Source of the DNA: Erinaceus europaeus
Lineage: Eukaryota; Chordata; Mammalia; Eulipotyphla; Erinaceidae
Reading direction: 5' to 3'
NCBI RefSeq assembly: GCF_950295315.1
Contig: NC_080164.1
Location: 10,363,665-10,427,664 of the forward strand
DNA: 64,000 nucleotides
Below the pieces are notes generated by a model, which did not search any database, had not been told where the DNA came from, and was given only the letters and a program-made list of their open reading frames with translations. Every line of letters starts with the position of its first letter. The stretch's first letter is position 1. A program made the translations under genes and the position numbers. Shown here piece by piece: positions 23,801 to 36,052 of this stretch.

Positions 23801-24002
23801 GGGTGGTGGTGGACCTGGTTACAGTCCACAAGGACCCAGCAGGTTCAAGTCCCTGGTCCCCACCTGCAGGGGGGAAGATTTGTGAGTGGTGAAACTGGGC
23901 TGCAGGTGTCTCTCTGTCTCTCTTCCTCTCTGTCACCCCCTTCCCTCTTGATTTCTGGTGGTCTTTATCAAATAAATAAAGATAATAAAAAGTTAAAAAC
24001 AT
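23801..24002 (+). mobile_element. SINE-B with target-site duplication
   Basis: Flanked by aaaaagagtcacc at 23788-23800 and 24003-24015. Tail aataaataaagataataaaa. Confidence 0.95.
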
Positions 24003-24204
24003 AAAAAGAGTCACCAGGTGTTGAGGACTGTGTGTAAGTGCCAATGGCTGCTCTAACAAAAGGTGCCACACTGCTTGTCATCCTGAATCAAATATCCAAG
24101 GTCCTGGGGTTAGAGCCAGGTGCCTTTGGGGAATATTTTTGAGCCTACCACAGATAATGGGTACATTAAAAATAAAATCCAACTCAAGGTACAAGGTCAT
24201 AAAA

Positions 24205-24372
24205 TGATTGTTGTCTGCTTGTTTAAATGAGAGATACAGAGAGAATGGGAGAGAGACACCCACCAGAACACTGCTCAGCTCTGGCTTCTGGTGTTGGGGA
24301 TTGAACCTGGGACGCTGAAGTCTCAGGCATGAAAGTCTTTTGCAGAACCACTATGCTGTCTCCTGAACCTTC
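24205..24372 (-). mobile_element. SINE-C
   Basis: Minus-strand copy: gattgaacctgggac at 24299-24313, head complement at 24330-24365. Confidence 0.85.
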
Positions 24373-24375
24373 ATA

Positions 24376-24540
24376 ATTTTTTTTTAAAAAGATTTTACTT
24401 ATTTATTCATGAGAAGATAGGAGGAGAGAGAAAGAACCAGACATCACTCTGGCATATGTGCCGCCGGGGATCGAATTCAGGACCTCAAGCTTGAGAGTCC
24501 AAAGCCTTATCATTACGCCACCTCCCAGACCATGAGCCTT
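24376..24540 (-). mobile_element. SINE-D
   Basis: Minus-strand copy: T/A-rich tail, accagacatcactctggcat (24436-24455), gatcgaattcaggacctcaa and the head complement acgccacctcccagacca (24514-24531). Confidence 0.85.
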
Positions 24541-25061
24541 CATAAATTTTTAAAGCACTAGGAATAAACACAGAGTTCTGGGGGGGAAAAAAAAAAGAAT
24601 CACACATCAAGAAATAAGAATCGGAATGGCATTGGGGTTATGTGCCTTTAGTCATAGGAACCAGATACATCCTTCCATCTTAGATAACCAGAAACTTAGA
24701 GAAAACAATAAATAAAACTGTCTTTACATAGGAGAAGAAAAAAAAATAAAACAGTTCTGGACTATGGAAACTACATGAAGTGAGCCCCCTACCCCACCCA
24801 CCCACCCACCCCTGCTTTATTTTACTGCCTAGAGAGTTTCCTGGAACACAGGGAGGAAAGCAAATGGAGCTTGGCCACGCAGCTGAGGAAAAGAACAGCT
24901 TGGAATCTGCAGAGGTCAAAGTAGCTACAGTTGGCAGGCTAGAGCACTGGACAAAACACATGCAGAGAAACACATGCAGGGAAAGAACTCCCAAGTCTTC
25001 TGAAGCCACCCATCTGAGGGACTGGCTTGAAGCAACCATTCAGAAAGAATCAAGAATCAGC

Positions 25062-25180
25062 ATGGGGCTGGGTGGTGGTGCAGCCGGCACAGCCGGCACA
25101 GCGCGAACGTTAGGGTCATGTGCCTCCAGGTGGGGCGTCCGGGAAGACTCCTGCAGCACCTACTACATCATGGGGCAGAG
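25062..25180 (+). mobile_element. SINE-B-like fragment
   Basis: Head ggggctgggtggtggtgcag, then a short tandem cagccggca duplication. The rest is strongly diverged. Confidence 0.4.
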
Positions 25181-25652
25181 GGAATGACCTCAGTCCGAAT
25201 GATCAGATTCTGCTGATCGTGAGAGAACTATAGTCTCCCACAAGGCAGGTTTATGGGCAGAACAGGGAACCCATGGAGACACTGCAGATTCAAAGAAAGC
25301 AGGGAGACATGGCAGTTAAAAGCAGCACTTGCTCCCAGGTTCGATCCTGTACTAGAGGGAGAAACATACCAGCAAGGGTAATACGGGGCCAAATGACAAA
25401 ATTGGGGTCCGAAAGGTAGACTAAAGTATTACAGTCAATATTACACTTGTTGAAGAGAGAACTCCACTTGGTTGCGGAAGAGAATATTCCTGCTCTTGAG
25501 AACTGACTAGACCAATCACTGACTCTCCAAAGGGCCAGAGATAAATATTAAATGCCTTTCTCAGAGAGACAGAGGGGGAGAGGGAGGACACATAGCAGAG
25601 AAAATTAGGTCTGATACTAAGAGCAGGTGAATTTATATAAAGCACATACAAT

Positions 25653-25871
25653 GGGGAGTCGGGCGGTAGCGCAGCGGGTTGAGTGCACGTGGCGCAAGGT
25701 GCAAAGCACAAGGATGGGTGTAAGGATCCCAGTTCAAGCCCCCAGCTCCCCACCTGCAGGGGAGTCACTTCACAGGCGGTGAAGCAGGTCTGTAGGTGTC
25801 TGTCTTTCTCTCCCCCTCTCTGTCTTCCCCTCCTCTCTCCATTTCTCTCTGTCCTATCCAACGACAACATC

Positions 25872-25904
<33 letters not shown>

Positions 25905-25955
25905 AAAAAAAAAAAACAAGGGCAACAAAAGGGAAAATAAACTTTAAAAAAAGCA
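25653..25955 (+). mobile_element. SINE-A
   Basis: Full plus-strand copy: gggagtcgggcggtagcgca, a (CAA)n stretch at 25873-25902 and gggcaacaaaagggaaaata. Confidence 0.96.
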
Positions 25956-26089
25956 CATACAGTGGCCTATATACTCCTCTTCTTGCAAGCCTTCTGTAAA
26001 TTTGAAGTTATTTCTAAGTCAAATGACGAAAACTGAAGGGCAGTTCGCCACTGCCCTCTATGCCCCAGCGGGGGCACTTCCAACCCCTG

Positions 26090-26300
26090 GATCCTGCTCC
26101 ACTTTGTCAAGGTGTCTCCTCCAAGCATAATAACGTCTGCAATTTCTCTGAGTTATTACCATCTCCCGTTAGCAGACTGTGAACTCCAAGAGGGCAGGGT
26201 CTCCCCCTCCCTCCCATCTCCTTTCTCTCTCTCTCTGCTAACAGGCACATCCAGTCCTTTCTGGGTGCTCAGTGTCAGTCCCTAGAGCACAGCATACTGG
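26090..26300 (+). mobile_element. L2 3'-end relic
   Basis: cagactgtgaactccaagag and ggcagggtctcc (26171-26203) match the conserved 3' end of L2 LINEs; a CT tract follows. Confidence 0.6.
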
Positions 26301-26596
26301 AAAGGCAGAATGTGAGTCCCCAGGAAGGCCACCTTATTCAGTGCTCCCAAGTAACTTTTCCTGCCAGTCCCAGCTCAGGGCAGAAGGTTTTTTCTGGTGT
26401 AGGAATTGAAGGAGCGAGCTTCCTGCCTACACCAGGCATACAGAAAGGCAGGTCAAGAAGAACCTCATTAAAAAAAAAATTGGATTAAGGGAAAGCCCAA
26501 ACACTAAATGCTGAGATTCTCATAATCAAACGGCAGCCACATTTTGTTTTCTGGAGGCACTGGATGTAGTGATGATTAAGGAATATCATGAGCGAG

Positions 26597-26622
26597 ACAC
26601 ACACACACACACACACACACAC
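26597..26622. repeat. (AC)n microsatellite
   Basis: AC run followed by GCATGCACGCACCACGCAC. Confidence 0.95.
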
Positions 26623-26937
26623 GCATGCACGCACCACGCACACATGCAGGGTTTGTGTCCAACAGCCCTGCTGTCATGCTGACCAACTGACAAGGTCCCC
26701 TCCTTCACAAAATCTGCCAGGGTTTTTCAGCGCTTCATTCTTAAATATGAAAAGATAGACAAAGGAATGTCAGACATTTGAGAGAAACTTCAGCTATAGT
26801 AAAGATCAACATAAACAAAATGTGCAAAAAGGAATTCCTGGTGCATAGGTGATAAGTGAATATAAAAAAGAGCCCTCAACACAGACTTGCTTCTCTCAGA
26901 GAGCCATGAAATTAAATTATTGCAAAAAGAAATAAAG

Positions 26938-27242
26938 AGGGAGTAGGGCGGTAGCGCAGCAGGTTAAGTGCACATGGCACGAAGCGCAAGGAAGGACGTA
27001 AGGATGCCAGTTCAAGTCCCCGGCTCACCACCTGCAGGGGAGTCACTTCACAGGCGGTGAAGCAGGTCTGCAGGTGTCTGTCTTTCTCTCCCCCTCTCTG
27101 TCTTCCCCTCCTCTCTCCATTTCTCTCTGTCCTATCTAACAATGACGACATCAGTAAAAACAACAATAACTACAACAACAATAAAAAACAACAAGGGCAA
27201 CAAAAGGGAAAAAATAAATTAAAAAACCCAAGAAATAAGTGT
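26938..27242 (+). mobile_element. SINE-A
   Basis: Full plus-strand copy: gggagtagggcggtagcgca and aacaacaagggcaacaaaag. Confidence 0.95.
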
Positions 27243-27244
27243 TA

Positions 27245-28190
27245 GAAATTAATTACAGGGAAACAAATAAAAGATGAATTCAGCAAAAAACTGTGGAAAT
27301 GCCTCCTATTTATATACCCAGAGAACTTACAGAAAAATGGAAATGATGAGGGAAGATGACGTAAGTCAAAAGAATCTTTGGAGGCCTCACAAACGTGTAA
27401 ATAAGAGCGCAAGGAGAGGAAACTATGGGAAATGTTCAGTGTGTAAGATTCCAGATTAAAAAGATAGTCAGTCATTCCATGGGATGTCATCATAAAACAT
27501 GATAACGAGGCTAAAATTAAGATTCTAAAAGTGTCCAGAAATAAAGAGGTCACAAACAGCGGAGCAGGAGCAGAGTTGCAAGACTCGCAGCCTGGCAACA
27601 GCTGTTAACAGTGGAGGTGGGAGATGGGGAGTGGGGACTGCAAATCGGTTTATTGCTGAGCCAACTTCCTGCCAAGGACAATTAGAGAAGCTGGGGAAAA
27701 AAATCAGTTTTTGAAAGTGCCTTTGAAAGTATCGAAGGCAGATAGGATATGGAGGGCCAAAGTCCCAGCGAAACAAACACCAGAGCAGTATTCTCAAGTA
27801 GCTCTTTCTAGCTATTGCCGATTCGCCCGCTAGCTAAGAGGCCGAGGACATCAACAGGATGGATTTTTTCTTTCTAAATCCTCTAGAGTTCAAAGGTCAA
27901 AGTTGGGCGTGCTTGTGCCCATTAAAGAGAAGACTCGCAGAGGTGACTTTTAAGAGTGTCAGCTCCAAGAAGTAGCAGTGAATGGGAAATGAACCAGCCC
28001 TCTCGGAGCTGACTCTGATTCAGAGCAATTACTGATGATATCCACATGTTACGGCCTATCACAGCTGCTAGTCACAGCGAAAGTTAATCCTCTTTGGAGG
28101 AAAGTTAGAACCTCATTTTGCCTTAGCATTTTTGTGTTTTCCAAACCTAGTATCAGGTGTTCAATAAAACATTATCTTACCAAGTCTTGA
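27245..28190. other. Intron, no recognised element
   Basis: No clear repeat. Open frames on the minus strand (27242-27797) show no known similarity. Confidence 0.45.
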
Positions 28191-28217
28191 CGGTTAAATG
28201 TTACGTGTCAAGTTGAC

Positions 28218-28283
28218 TGTGTCAGAGGTACTGAGATATTTGGTCGGACGTGTGTCAGAGGTACTGAGATATTTGGTCGGACG
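28218..28283. repeat. Perfect 33-bp tandem duplication
   Basis: 28218-28250 and 28251-28283 are identical; each begins tgtgtcagaggtactgagat. Confidence 0.97.
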
Positions 28284-28426
28284 TTACTCTGGATGAGAAC
28301 AGGAGGGTATTTCTAGAGAGAATTCACATTTGAATCAGTCAACCAAATAAAACAGTTTAAAACAGTTTCCAACAACCCCTCCCCGCCCCACTAATGAGCC
28401 ACTTTAAACAGCCGAGGACCAGAATT

Positions 28427-29268
28427 TTTTTTTGTTGTGATTTCTTTATTGGAGGATTAATGTTTTACATTCGACAGTAAATACAATAGTTTGTACATGC
28501 ATAACATTACTCAGTTTTCCACCTAACAATACAATCCCCACTAGGTCCCCTGTGATCATTTTTGGACCTGTACTCTGCCCCAACCCCCACCCCAGTCTTT
28601 TACTTGGTGCAATACACCAACTCCAGTTCAGGTTCTACTTGTGTTTTCTCTTCTGATCTTGTTTTTCAACTTCTGCCTGAGAGTGAGATCATCCCATATT
28701 CATCCTTCTGTTTCTGACTTATTTCACTTAACAAGATTTCTTTAAGCTCCATCCAAGATTAGCTGAAAATGGTGAAGTCACTGTTTTTAATAGCTGAGTA
28801 GTATTCCATTGTGTATATAGACCACAACTTGCTCAGCCACTCATCTGTTGTTGGACACCTGGGTTGCTTCCAGGTTTTGGCTGTGACAAACTAAGCTGCT
28901 GTGAAGATAGGTGTACACAGATCTTTTTGGATGGGTGTGCTGAGTTCCTTAGGATATTTGCAAAGGAGAGGAATTGCAGGATCATAGGGTAGGTCCATTT
29001 CTAACCTTCTGAGAGTTCTCCAGACTGCTCTCCACAGGGGTTGGACCAAATGACATTCCCACCAGCAGTGCAGGAGGATTCCTTTGACCCCACACCCTCT
29101 CCAGCATTTGCTGCTGCTACCGTTTCTGATATATGACATTCTCACAGGAGTGAAGTGGTATCTCATTGTTGTCTTTATTTGCATTTCTCTGACAATCAAA
29201 GACTGTGAGCATTTTTTCATGTGTTTCTTGGCCTTTCAGTTCTCTTCTGTGGTGAATATTCTGTCGAT
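28427..29268 (-). mobile_element. L1 3' end, 5'-truncated, with target-site duplication
   Basis: Minus-strand L1 covering the last ORF2 codons (28891-29268) and the 3' UTR. The T-run at 28427-28434 is the poly-A tail. Flanks aggaccagaatttt (28416-28429) and aggacctgaatttt (29272-29285) form the duplication, with one mismatch. Confidence 0.93.
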
Positions 29269-29589
29269 GTCCTAGGACCTGAATTTTAAAGGCTAAATAA
29301 AAGGAAATTTTTGCTGGCTTTGATCTGGGACTTTGCCTTTCTTTTTCTTTTTCTTTTCCTTTCAGACTCAAACCAAAGCACTGACTTTCCTTGGGTCTTG
29401 GAGCCTGCCTGCCTGCCTGTCTGTAAACCACAACTTAACACCAGCTGGTCTCCTCTGTGATAGGGAGTCATTCTTTACAGCCTCTTTCTATAGATACACA
29501 CAATGATTAGTTCTGTTTCTTTGGAGAACTCTGATACACAGGCATTTGACATGAACAAAAACAAGGATGGAAAAAGCAAAAAAGGGGGG

Positions 29590-29800
29590 GGGGCGGGTGG
29601 TGGCGCACCTGGTTGTGTGCACTTTACAGTGCACGAGGACCTGGGTTCGAGCCCCTGGTCCCCAACTCCAGGGGGAAAGGTTTGTTAGTGGTGAAGCAGT
29701 ACTGCAGGTGTCTCTCTCTCTCTCTCCCCCTTCCCTCTAGATTTCTGTCTCTATCCAATAAAGAAATAAAGATAATAAAAAAATTTAAAAAAAAAGAAAA
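29590..29800 (+). mobile_element. SINE-B
   Basis: Plus-strand copy: gggcgggtggtggcgcacct, ggttcgagcccctggtcccc (29644-29663), CT repeat and AAAGATAATAAA tail. Confidence 0.94.
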
Positions 29801-29947
29801 CTTTTTTTTTTTTTAAAAAAAAGAAAGAGACGCAACCACCTCAGACTTAGAGACTGGAATTATCAAACATTATTGACAAATCAGAATTTATCAAAATTTA
29901 TTTTGATTCCAAATATCTCTGAGTTTTTCTTTCTTCTTTTCTTTTTT

Positions 29948-30165
29948 AAATTCTGTTTAATTATCTTTATTTGTTGAACAGTCAGTCAGAAATTGAGAGG
30001 GGTGGGGGAGCTAGAGAGGGAGAGAGACAGAGAGAGACACCTGCAGCCCTGCTTCAGCACTCACAAAGCTTTCCTTCTGCAGGTGGGGACCAGGGGCTCA
30101 AACCTGGGTCCTTGAGCATTGTAACGTGCGCTCAAACAGGTGCGCCACCACCCAGCACTATTTTT
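29948..30165 (-). mobile_element. SINE-B
   Basis: Minus-strand copy ending in aacaggtgcgccaccaccca (30135-30154). Confidence 0.93.
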
Positions 30166-30284
30166 TATTTATTTATTTTTTAAAGGAATTTTTATTTAAG
30201 TATCATGGTAGTTATACTTAAAAAAATGACAATACAAATTAGAATAATTTATTTTAAGTAACTATGATTAATATGATCAAGAAC

Positions 30285-30540
30285 TGGGAGCCGGGCCGTG
30301 GCAGAAAGCACAAGGACCAGCTAGAGTCCCCGGCTCCCCACCTGCAGGGAGTCGTTTCACAGGCGGTGAAGCAGGTCTGCAGGTGTCTGTCTTTCTCTCC
30401 TCCTCTCTGTCTTCCCCTCCTCTCTCCATTTCTCTCTGTCCTATACAACAATGACGACAGCAATAACAACACCAATAATAACTACAACAACAACGATAAA
30501 CAACAAGGGTAACAGAAGGGAAAAAATTTAAAAAAATATG
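30285..30540 (+). mobile_element. SINE-A with shortened head
   Basis: gggagccgggccgtggcag is followed at once by aaagcacaaggaccagctag; about 30 head bases are missing. Body and CAA region intact. Confidence 0.9.
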
Positions 30541-30721
30541 ATTGAGAACTTAAATCACCAGAAAGGACAACAACAACAACTCAGTGATGCAAGGGACGGA
30601 CAATTTAAGATATGTATATGTGACGGAAGTAAGGCTCAGTGATCTGAAAAATAAGTCAGGAAAGTATCTATATGAAAGCCAGAAGGGAAAAAAGGGTATG
30701 ATACATGGATTCTTTTTTTTT

Positions 30722-31022
30722 CCTAAATATTTATTTATTTTCCCTTTCTTTGTTGCTCTTGTTGTTTTTTCTTATTGTTTTTTTATTGTTGTTTTATTAT
30801 TGTTGTTATTGATGTCATCATTTAGATAAGACAGAGAGAAATGGAGAGAGGAGGGGAGACAGAGAGGGGGAGAGAAAGACAGATACCTGCAGACCTGCTT
30901 CACTGCTTGTGAAGCGACTCCCCTACAGGTGGGGAGCCGGGGACTCAAACCAGGATCCTTAGGTGGGTCCTTGTGCTTTGCACCACGTGCACTTAACCCA
31001 CTGCACTACCGCCCGACTCCCA
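30722..31022 (-). mobile_element. SINE-A
   Basis: Complete minus-strand copy from the tail complement to ctaccgcccgactccc (31006-31021). Confidence 0.95.
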
Positions 31023-31529
31023 ATATGTAAATTCTAACTTAAAGTAAGAATACTTCAAAAACTGAATGGGGAGAATGAAATAAATGTCTGTGAGACGAGG
31101 CAGAATATATATATAAATTACTAGAAAAGAGATTGTAAAGGCAGGAAAGTGAAAGATGGGGAAGATTCCTACAAGTCTGAGAAGGAGTCTGCATTTAAAT
31201 ACATCTTTCAAATGGACAGACAGCACCTGTTAAGTGACAGGGACAGAGCAGAAGTTTGCACCCACAGCAGGAAAGAGCAGAGTCCAGGGGGATAAGGAGA
31301 AAGTGTGATCGCTAGGAGGCAGCATTAGATGCAGAGAGCCCAGGAGCAGCGGGCCAGGCTGAATATCTGCGCTGAGGCCATCTACTTCAGAGGACCGGAG
31401 AGTTCCCCTGCATCCCTGGCCACCAGGATCTGTTGCTAGGCTTTTAAGAGATGCCTGCACACCAGTGTCAGTCAATACCAGTTGAGGAGCGAAACTCTCA
31501 GAGCCTTTCTGCCTTGCAACAGGGCACAA

Positions 31530-31745
31530 GGCATTCCTCAGCACTGCCCAGAGGGTGACAGGTCACGCAGGCGGAAGAGGCTGGGCGACAGGAGATCCCA
31601 GAGATGCGAGGGGCTGTCATTTGCCGAAGCCGAGCTCTGGGACGTCCATGGGCATCGTGTCCCTCTGGTCCCCGCACAGCTGACTGCGAGGCTGCCAGGA
31701 AAAAACAGGCTGGCCTCCGTCTCACGCCACCCTTCCTTCGGTCTA
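31530..31745. other. CpG-richer intron patch
   Basis: Contains more CpG than its surroundings (for example at 31567-31573, 31605-31645 and 31715-31741). Open frames on both strands cover it, but I recognise no protein and see no splice sites. Confidence 0.3.
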
Positions 31746-32086
31746 TGTCCCTGACACCTGATAACCTGGCTTCTTCCCCACCAAGTACAATTAGTCTGAA
31801 CCGGTTTGAAATGAGAGATCTCAAAGCAACCACATTTTCTTGTGAAGCATCTTTTATTTATTGCCTGCTAGGCTTTTTCCACTTCAAGGTTTTTTTTTTG
31901 TTTGTTTTTTTTGGCACACATTGCATATTGTTCACAGATTTTCCATATGAGAAGGGTAAAAGAACCCTATACATACTGAGCAACCTTATTAAAGAGCCTT
32001 CTCGTTTCTTTTTAAAAAAGTCAAATTTCTATTTCTCACCCCTGCAAACAGAGACTTAAAAAAAAGTCTTCTGTTCTTGTTGCAAC

Positions 32087-32088
<2 letters not shown>

Positions 32089-32120
<32 letters not shown>
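32089..32120. repeat. (AC)n microsatellite
   Basis: Sixteen AC units. Confidence 0.95.
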
Positions 32121-32122
<2 letters not shown>

Positions 32123-32349
32123 CTATACCTCTCAGAATTCAGTTCATCTGTTTCTATTCTCTTTCATGTTATCTCTTTTCTGACTGATCGGCCCCATCCA
32201 CTAAGAATTTACCCTTCACAGGCAGAGAAGACTGGCTTTGCTCAGTTCACTGCCATAACACGGTGTAAGTGCAGCAAGGCATGAGCTGTATTTCTCGGTC
32301 CTGTGTCCATCCAATTGCAGTTATTCACAGACGGAAAGACAGAACTGGT

Positions 32350-32560
32350 CTGGAGCAATGGTGCACCAGAAGAGGACTAACTACTAAGTGCAAGGGCCTA
32401 GGTTCAAGCACCGGCTCCCCACCTGCACAGGGAAGCTTCATGTATGGTGAAGCAGTGCTGCAGGTCTGTCTCTCTCTCCCTCTTCACTCTCAACTATCCT
32501 GTTTCTATCCAAGACAGAAAGGAAGAAGGAGAGGAGGAAATAAAGACAGCACTTCTACTC
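32350..32560 (+). mobile_element. SINE-B-like element
   Basis: Diverged head at 32352-32400, ggttcaagcaccggctcccc (32400-32419), gtgaagcagtgctgcagg and a GA-rich end. Confidence 0.7.
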
Positions 32561-33039
32561 CTCCACTTAATCACTCATATCCCAGAGCTTGGACTGTCCT
32601 AGCCATTGTCCCCCTCCCAGTAAGATGACTATAATACTAGTCTCCTATATGACTCACAAAGCTAGCGTCTTGTTATCACATTCAAACATCGTGAGGCCAG
32701 ACATCAAGTGGGGTATATACCTCTCAGTAATCCCAGTGAGCAGGGAAGGAGGGCTTTGAGTACTTGTAAGGATGACCAAAAAGCCTAGCTAGCTGAGTGG
32801 GGCAGGGAGAGTGACATCGGGGAAGAGGCTAAGATAGCTGCTTCTGTCAAAGACACTGCTACTCACTTAGTGTCGCTGCTGGTATGAGGTTTTTCCTGTG
32901 GAAAATTCACGCTATTTGTTACCCTTTGCTTTATCCCCTTGTATTTGTTCTATCATATTGGGCAACAAACTACTAACAGCTTTATTTCGAAATTATCAAG
33001 TCATAAAATCAAACTGCTATTAAAAAAGAGAGAGAAATA

Positions 33040-33240
33040 AGGGACCAGGTGGTGGCACACCTGGTTAAAACACACACATCACTATCTGCAAGGATCTGGA
33101 TTCAAGCCCCTGATGGGGGGGGGGGGAGTTCATGAGTGGTGAAGCAGGGTTGCAGGTGTCTCTCTGTCTCTTTCCCTCTCTATCTCCCCTGCTCCTTTCA
33201 ATTTATCTCTATACAATAATAAATATATAAAAGAAATAAA
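33040..33240 (+). mobile_element. SINE-B
   Basis: Head gggaccaggtggtggcacac, a G-run (33115-33126) in place of the tccccacctgcag segment, and an AATAAATATATAAAAG tail. Confidence 0.88.
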
Positions 33241-33244
33241 ATTC

Positions 33245-33360
33245 AGGGGCCGGGTGGTGGCGCACCTGGTTGGGCACACGTTACAATGTACAAGGACCCA
33301 GGTTTGAGCTCCTGGTCCCCACCTGCAGGGGGAAAGCTTTGCAAGTGGTGAAGACAGACA

Positions 33361-33396
<36 letters not shown>

Positions 33397-33605
33397 AATT
33401 TATTTGCTTATTCATGAGAAAGACAGATGGAAAGACAGAAAGAACCAGACATCACTCTGGTACATGTGCTGTCGGGGGTTGAACTCAGGACCTCCTGGTT
33501 GAGAATCCAATGCTTTATCCAGTGCTTTATCCACTGCGCCACCTCCCGGACCACTCACTCCCTCTCTATCTAACCCTTCCCTCTCAGTAAGTTAGCATAA
33601 TGAAA
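33245..33605 (+). mobile_element. SINE-B interrupted by SINE-D
   Basis: Head gggccgggtggtggcgcacc, body to gtggtgaagacagacatctt and a CT repeat (33364-33394). The inserted element (33395-33555) is followed by the remaining ctccctctctatctaaccct end. Confidence 0.85.
33395..33555 (-). mobile_element. SINE-D nested in SINE-B
   Basis: Minus-strand copy: accagacatcactctggtac (33446-33465), gggttgaactcaggacctcc and gcgccacctcccggacca (33536-33553). A 14-base tccantgctttatcc unit is duplicated inside (33507-33533). Confidence 0.85.
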
Positions 33606-34496
33606 AAAGAGAGAAATAAAATGCAGAATCATTACAATGTATAGATATCGCAATGCATGTCATGAATGGAATTTTAAAAACAGAAACCACAAATACATCT
33701 AAAAATAGTCCCAAATGTGCTACTCAAATATAAGCACTATGTTCACTTTGGAAATGGTACTTTTATACTTTTCCATGTCTATTTTTTACATAGCTGTGCT
33801 CAGATACTTTTTTGTTTTAATAACCTTAATATTTTATAACTTTTAAGCATGGGAATATTTTTTTGTTAATAAATTTTTAATAGCTGCATACTATATGCTC
33901 TACTTAATCTTACCTTTACAGCCTGACATGAGGATGTTTCCAATGTTTGGCTACTATATTTTTATTTATGAGTGTTTTCTCTATCTTTGAAATCATTTTT
34001 CTTAGTATAGATTCCAAAGAAAAGAATTAGTAGGTTGAAAGGGTAGAAACATTTTTTTCATAGGCGTAGCTTCTCCTAACACGTGCTCATCATAAAAAGC
34101 AGAAATACTGTCGTCACCACCTTCAGTAACTAACTTCCAACCTATAACCACTTGAAGCCTCCTGGAGTTTACCAGTTTACAAATGTTTATAGAAGTCTCC
34201 ACATACCCAGCATGGACTTTTTTTAGACCGCAAATAGTAGCAGCTCCGTTTGATTAATGTTGAAATCTACTCACCAAACGTCGTTAAGTACTACTGTGTT
34301 CAATAAACACTGTTAAGTACAACCATATGTTAACTCATTTAGCATTGTGTCACATCATGCTAGGTATATTCGTTTTGCTAATTTTATTAACTACTCTTCA
34401 GTGAATTATCTGCCCCTGCTCTTTGTACCTGCATCTGAGAAGTTGCTGTTCATTTTACTGACTTCTACAAACTAATGTCCAGAAGCTGAACAGTTA

Positions 34497-34748
34497 GCCT
34501 GATGGATAAGAACATGGACTTTGGCGTCCGGCACATGTGGCTTCAAATCTTAGCCCTTTCTCAGTAGCTGTCTAACCTTGGAAAGTTACCGTCTGCTCTT
34601 TCCAAGTCTCAGTCTCCTCAGACAGAAAATGGAAACAGTAGCAGCCGCTCTCAGAGCTTACTGAAAGGTTTAAGGCCCGCGCATTTCCATGGACTTATAG
34701 CAGTAAATGTGTGATTGTAGTAAAGTAGCTAATAAGAATTTAACCACT
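34497..34748 (+). mobile_element. MIR
   Basis: Clear MIR core order: aagaacatggactttggcgt, ttcaaatcttagccc, tctaaccttggaaagttac, cagtctcctcagacagaaaatgg and a right end with aaagtagct. It is old and diverged. Confidence 0.85.
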
Positions 34749-34854
34749 AATTCATCTGTATATCTACAAGGAGACTAGGTGTTCTAAAAAGTCACACTGT
34801 AATGAATAACAATGCCAAAATAATTGATAATAAATGACAGCTCAAATTTCTTTT

Positions 34855-34960
34855 TTCCCTTCCTTCCTTTTTTCTTTCCTTCCTCCTTCCTTCCTTCCTT
34901 CCTTCCTTCCTGCCTTCCTGCCTTCCTGCCTTCCTGCCTTCCTGCCTTCCTTCCTCTCTT
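34855..34960. repeat. (CCTT)n / (CCTTCCTG)n microsatellite
   Basis: CCTT units, then several TGCCTTCC units. Purine-rich on the minus strand. Confidence 0.95.
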
Positions 34961-35344
34961 TCTTAAATCTAAGCAGACTTGAAGAGGAGTTGTTGCACTG
35001 TTTTCTCTAGTCGAAGTATGGCCACTCAAGGGACAAGGTGACTAGCCTTAAAGTGACTTACATAAAATTCTAATCTGTTATAGCAATTTCTTCAAAATGA
35101 ATCACAATTTCAAGTTCTGCTTTAAGAAGCAACTTGTAGAGCAGAGCAGTTTGGTACACTTAGGAGTTATTGTCTGGAAGTACACTTCTGTTCAGAGGCA
35201 CATTTCCTTTTAAACAAATTTCCTCCATCCCTGAAATTCACAGCATGTGAAGGGAAAACCCTGCATACCAATGATAAGGTAGATTTTGGGACCAAAGAAG
35301 GTCTGAATATGGACAGTATTTGACGGTATCAAAATTTACTGTTA

Positions 35345-35695
35345 GGAAGCTGGGCGGTAGCGCAGCAAGTTAAGTGCAGGTGTTGCAAAGCGCAAGGACC
35401 GGCATAAGGATCCCGGTTCGAGCCCCTGGCTCCCCACCTGCAGGGGAGTCACTTCACAGGCGGTGAAGCAGGTCTGCAGGTGTCTGTCTTTCTCTCCTCC
35501 TCTCTGTCTTCCCCTCCTCTCTCCATTTCTTTCTGTTCTATCCAACAACGACAACAGCTTATGACAACAATGACAACTACAAGCGTAACAACAAGGGCAG
35601 CAAAATGGGAAAAGATAGCCTCCAGGAGCAGTGGGTTCGGACTGCAGCACCAAGCACAGGGATAACCCTGGAGGCAAAAAAGAAAAAAAAAAACG
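35345..35695 (+). mobile_element. SINE-A, long form
   Basis: Head gggcggtagcgcagcaagtt, body, and 3' block cctccaggagcagtgggttc (35620-35639) with poly-A. Confidence 0.95.
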
Positions 35696-35749
35696 ACTTT
35701 TAATGTTGAGTATATTAATGATATCAGTTATATAAGGAATTGTCCTTTT

Positions 35750-36020
35750 GGGGGACTAGATGGTGGTGCACCCAACAGAGCGAATGTTACCATGTATGAC
35801 GATCCCGGCTCAAGCCCCGGGTCTCCACCTGCAAGGGGAGAAACATCACAAGTAGTGTAGCAGTGCTGTAGTGTCGCTACTGAGAAAAGAAAAGAAAAGA
35901 AAAGAAAAGAAAAGAAAAGAAAAGAAAAGGAAAAATGATGGCTGTCAGGAACAGTGATGTCATCACATAGGCACCATGCCACAGTGATAACTCTGACGGC
36001 AGAAAAAGGAAAAAAAAAGT
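35750..36020 (+). mobile_element. SINE-B-like/SINE-A-like composite with (AAAAG)n
   Basis: Head ggggactagatggtggtgca, ggctcaagccccgggtctcc, a pentanucleotide AAAAG array at 35884-35929 and a 3' part like the SINE-A long block. Confidence 0.65.
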
Positions 36021-36052
36021 ATCCTCCTTATTTAAAAAGAATATTTATTATT

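Larger units (their letters stand above)
28195..29550. mobile_element. Old interspersed repeat, split by an L1
   Basis: The left part (gttacgtgtcaagttgactg .. catttgaatcagtcaac, 28200-28345) and the right part (ttagttctgtttctttggag, 29507-29526) match the two ends of a common mammalian repeat. The L1 at 28427-29268 separates them. I do not name the family. Confidence 0.5.

Noticed and set aside
25421..25903. 160-residue minus-strand frame
   Set aside because: SINE-A antisense plus unique sequence, no family match and no splice support.
31604..32059. 151-residue frame in a CpG-richer patch
   Set aside because: No recognisable family, start context or splice sites; kept only as a compositional note.
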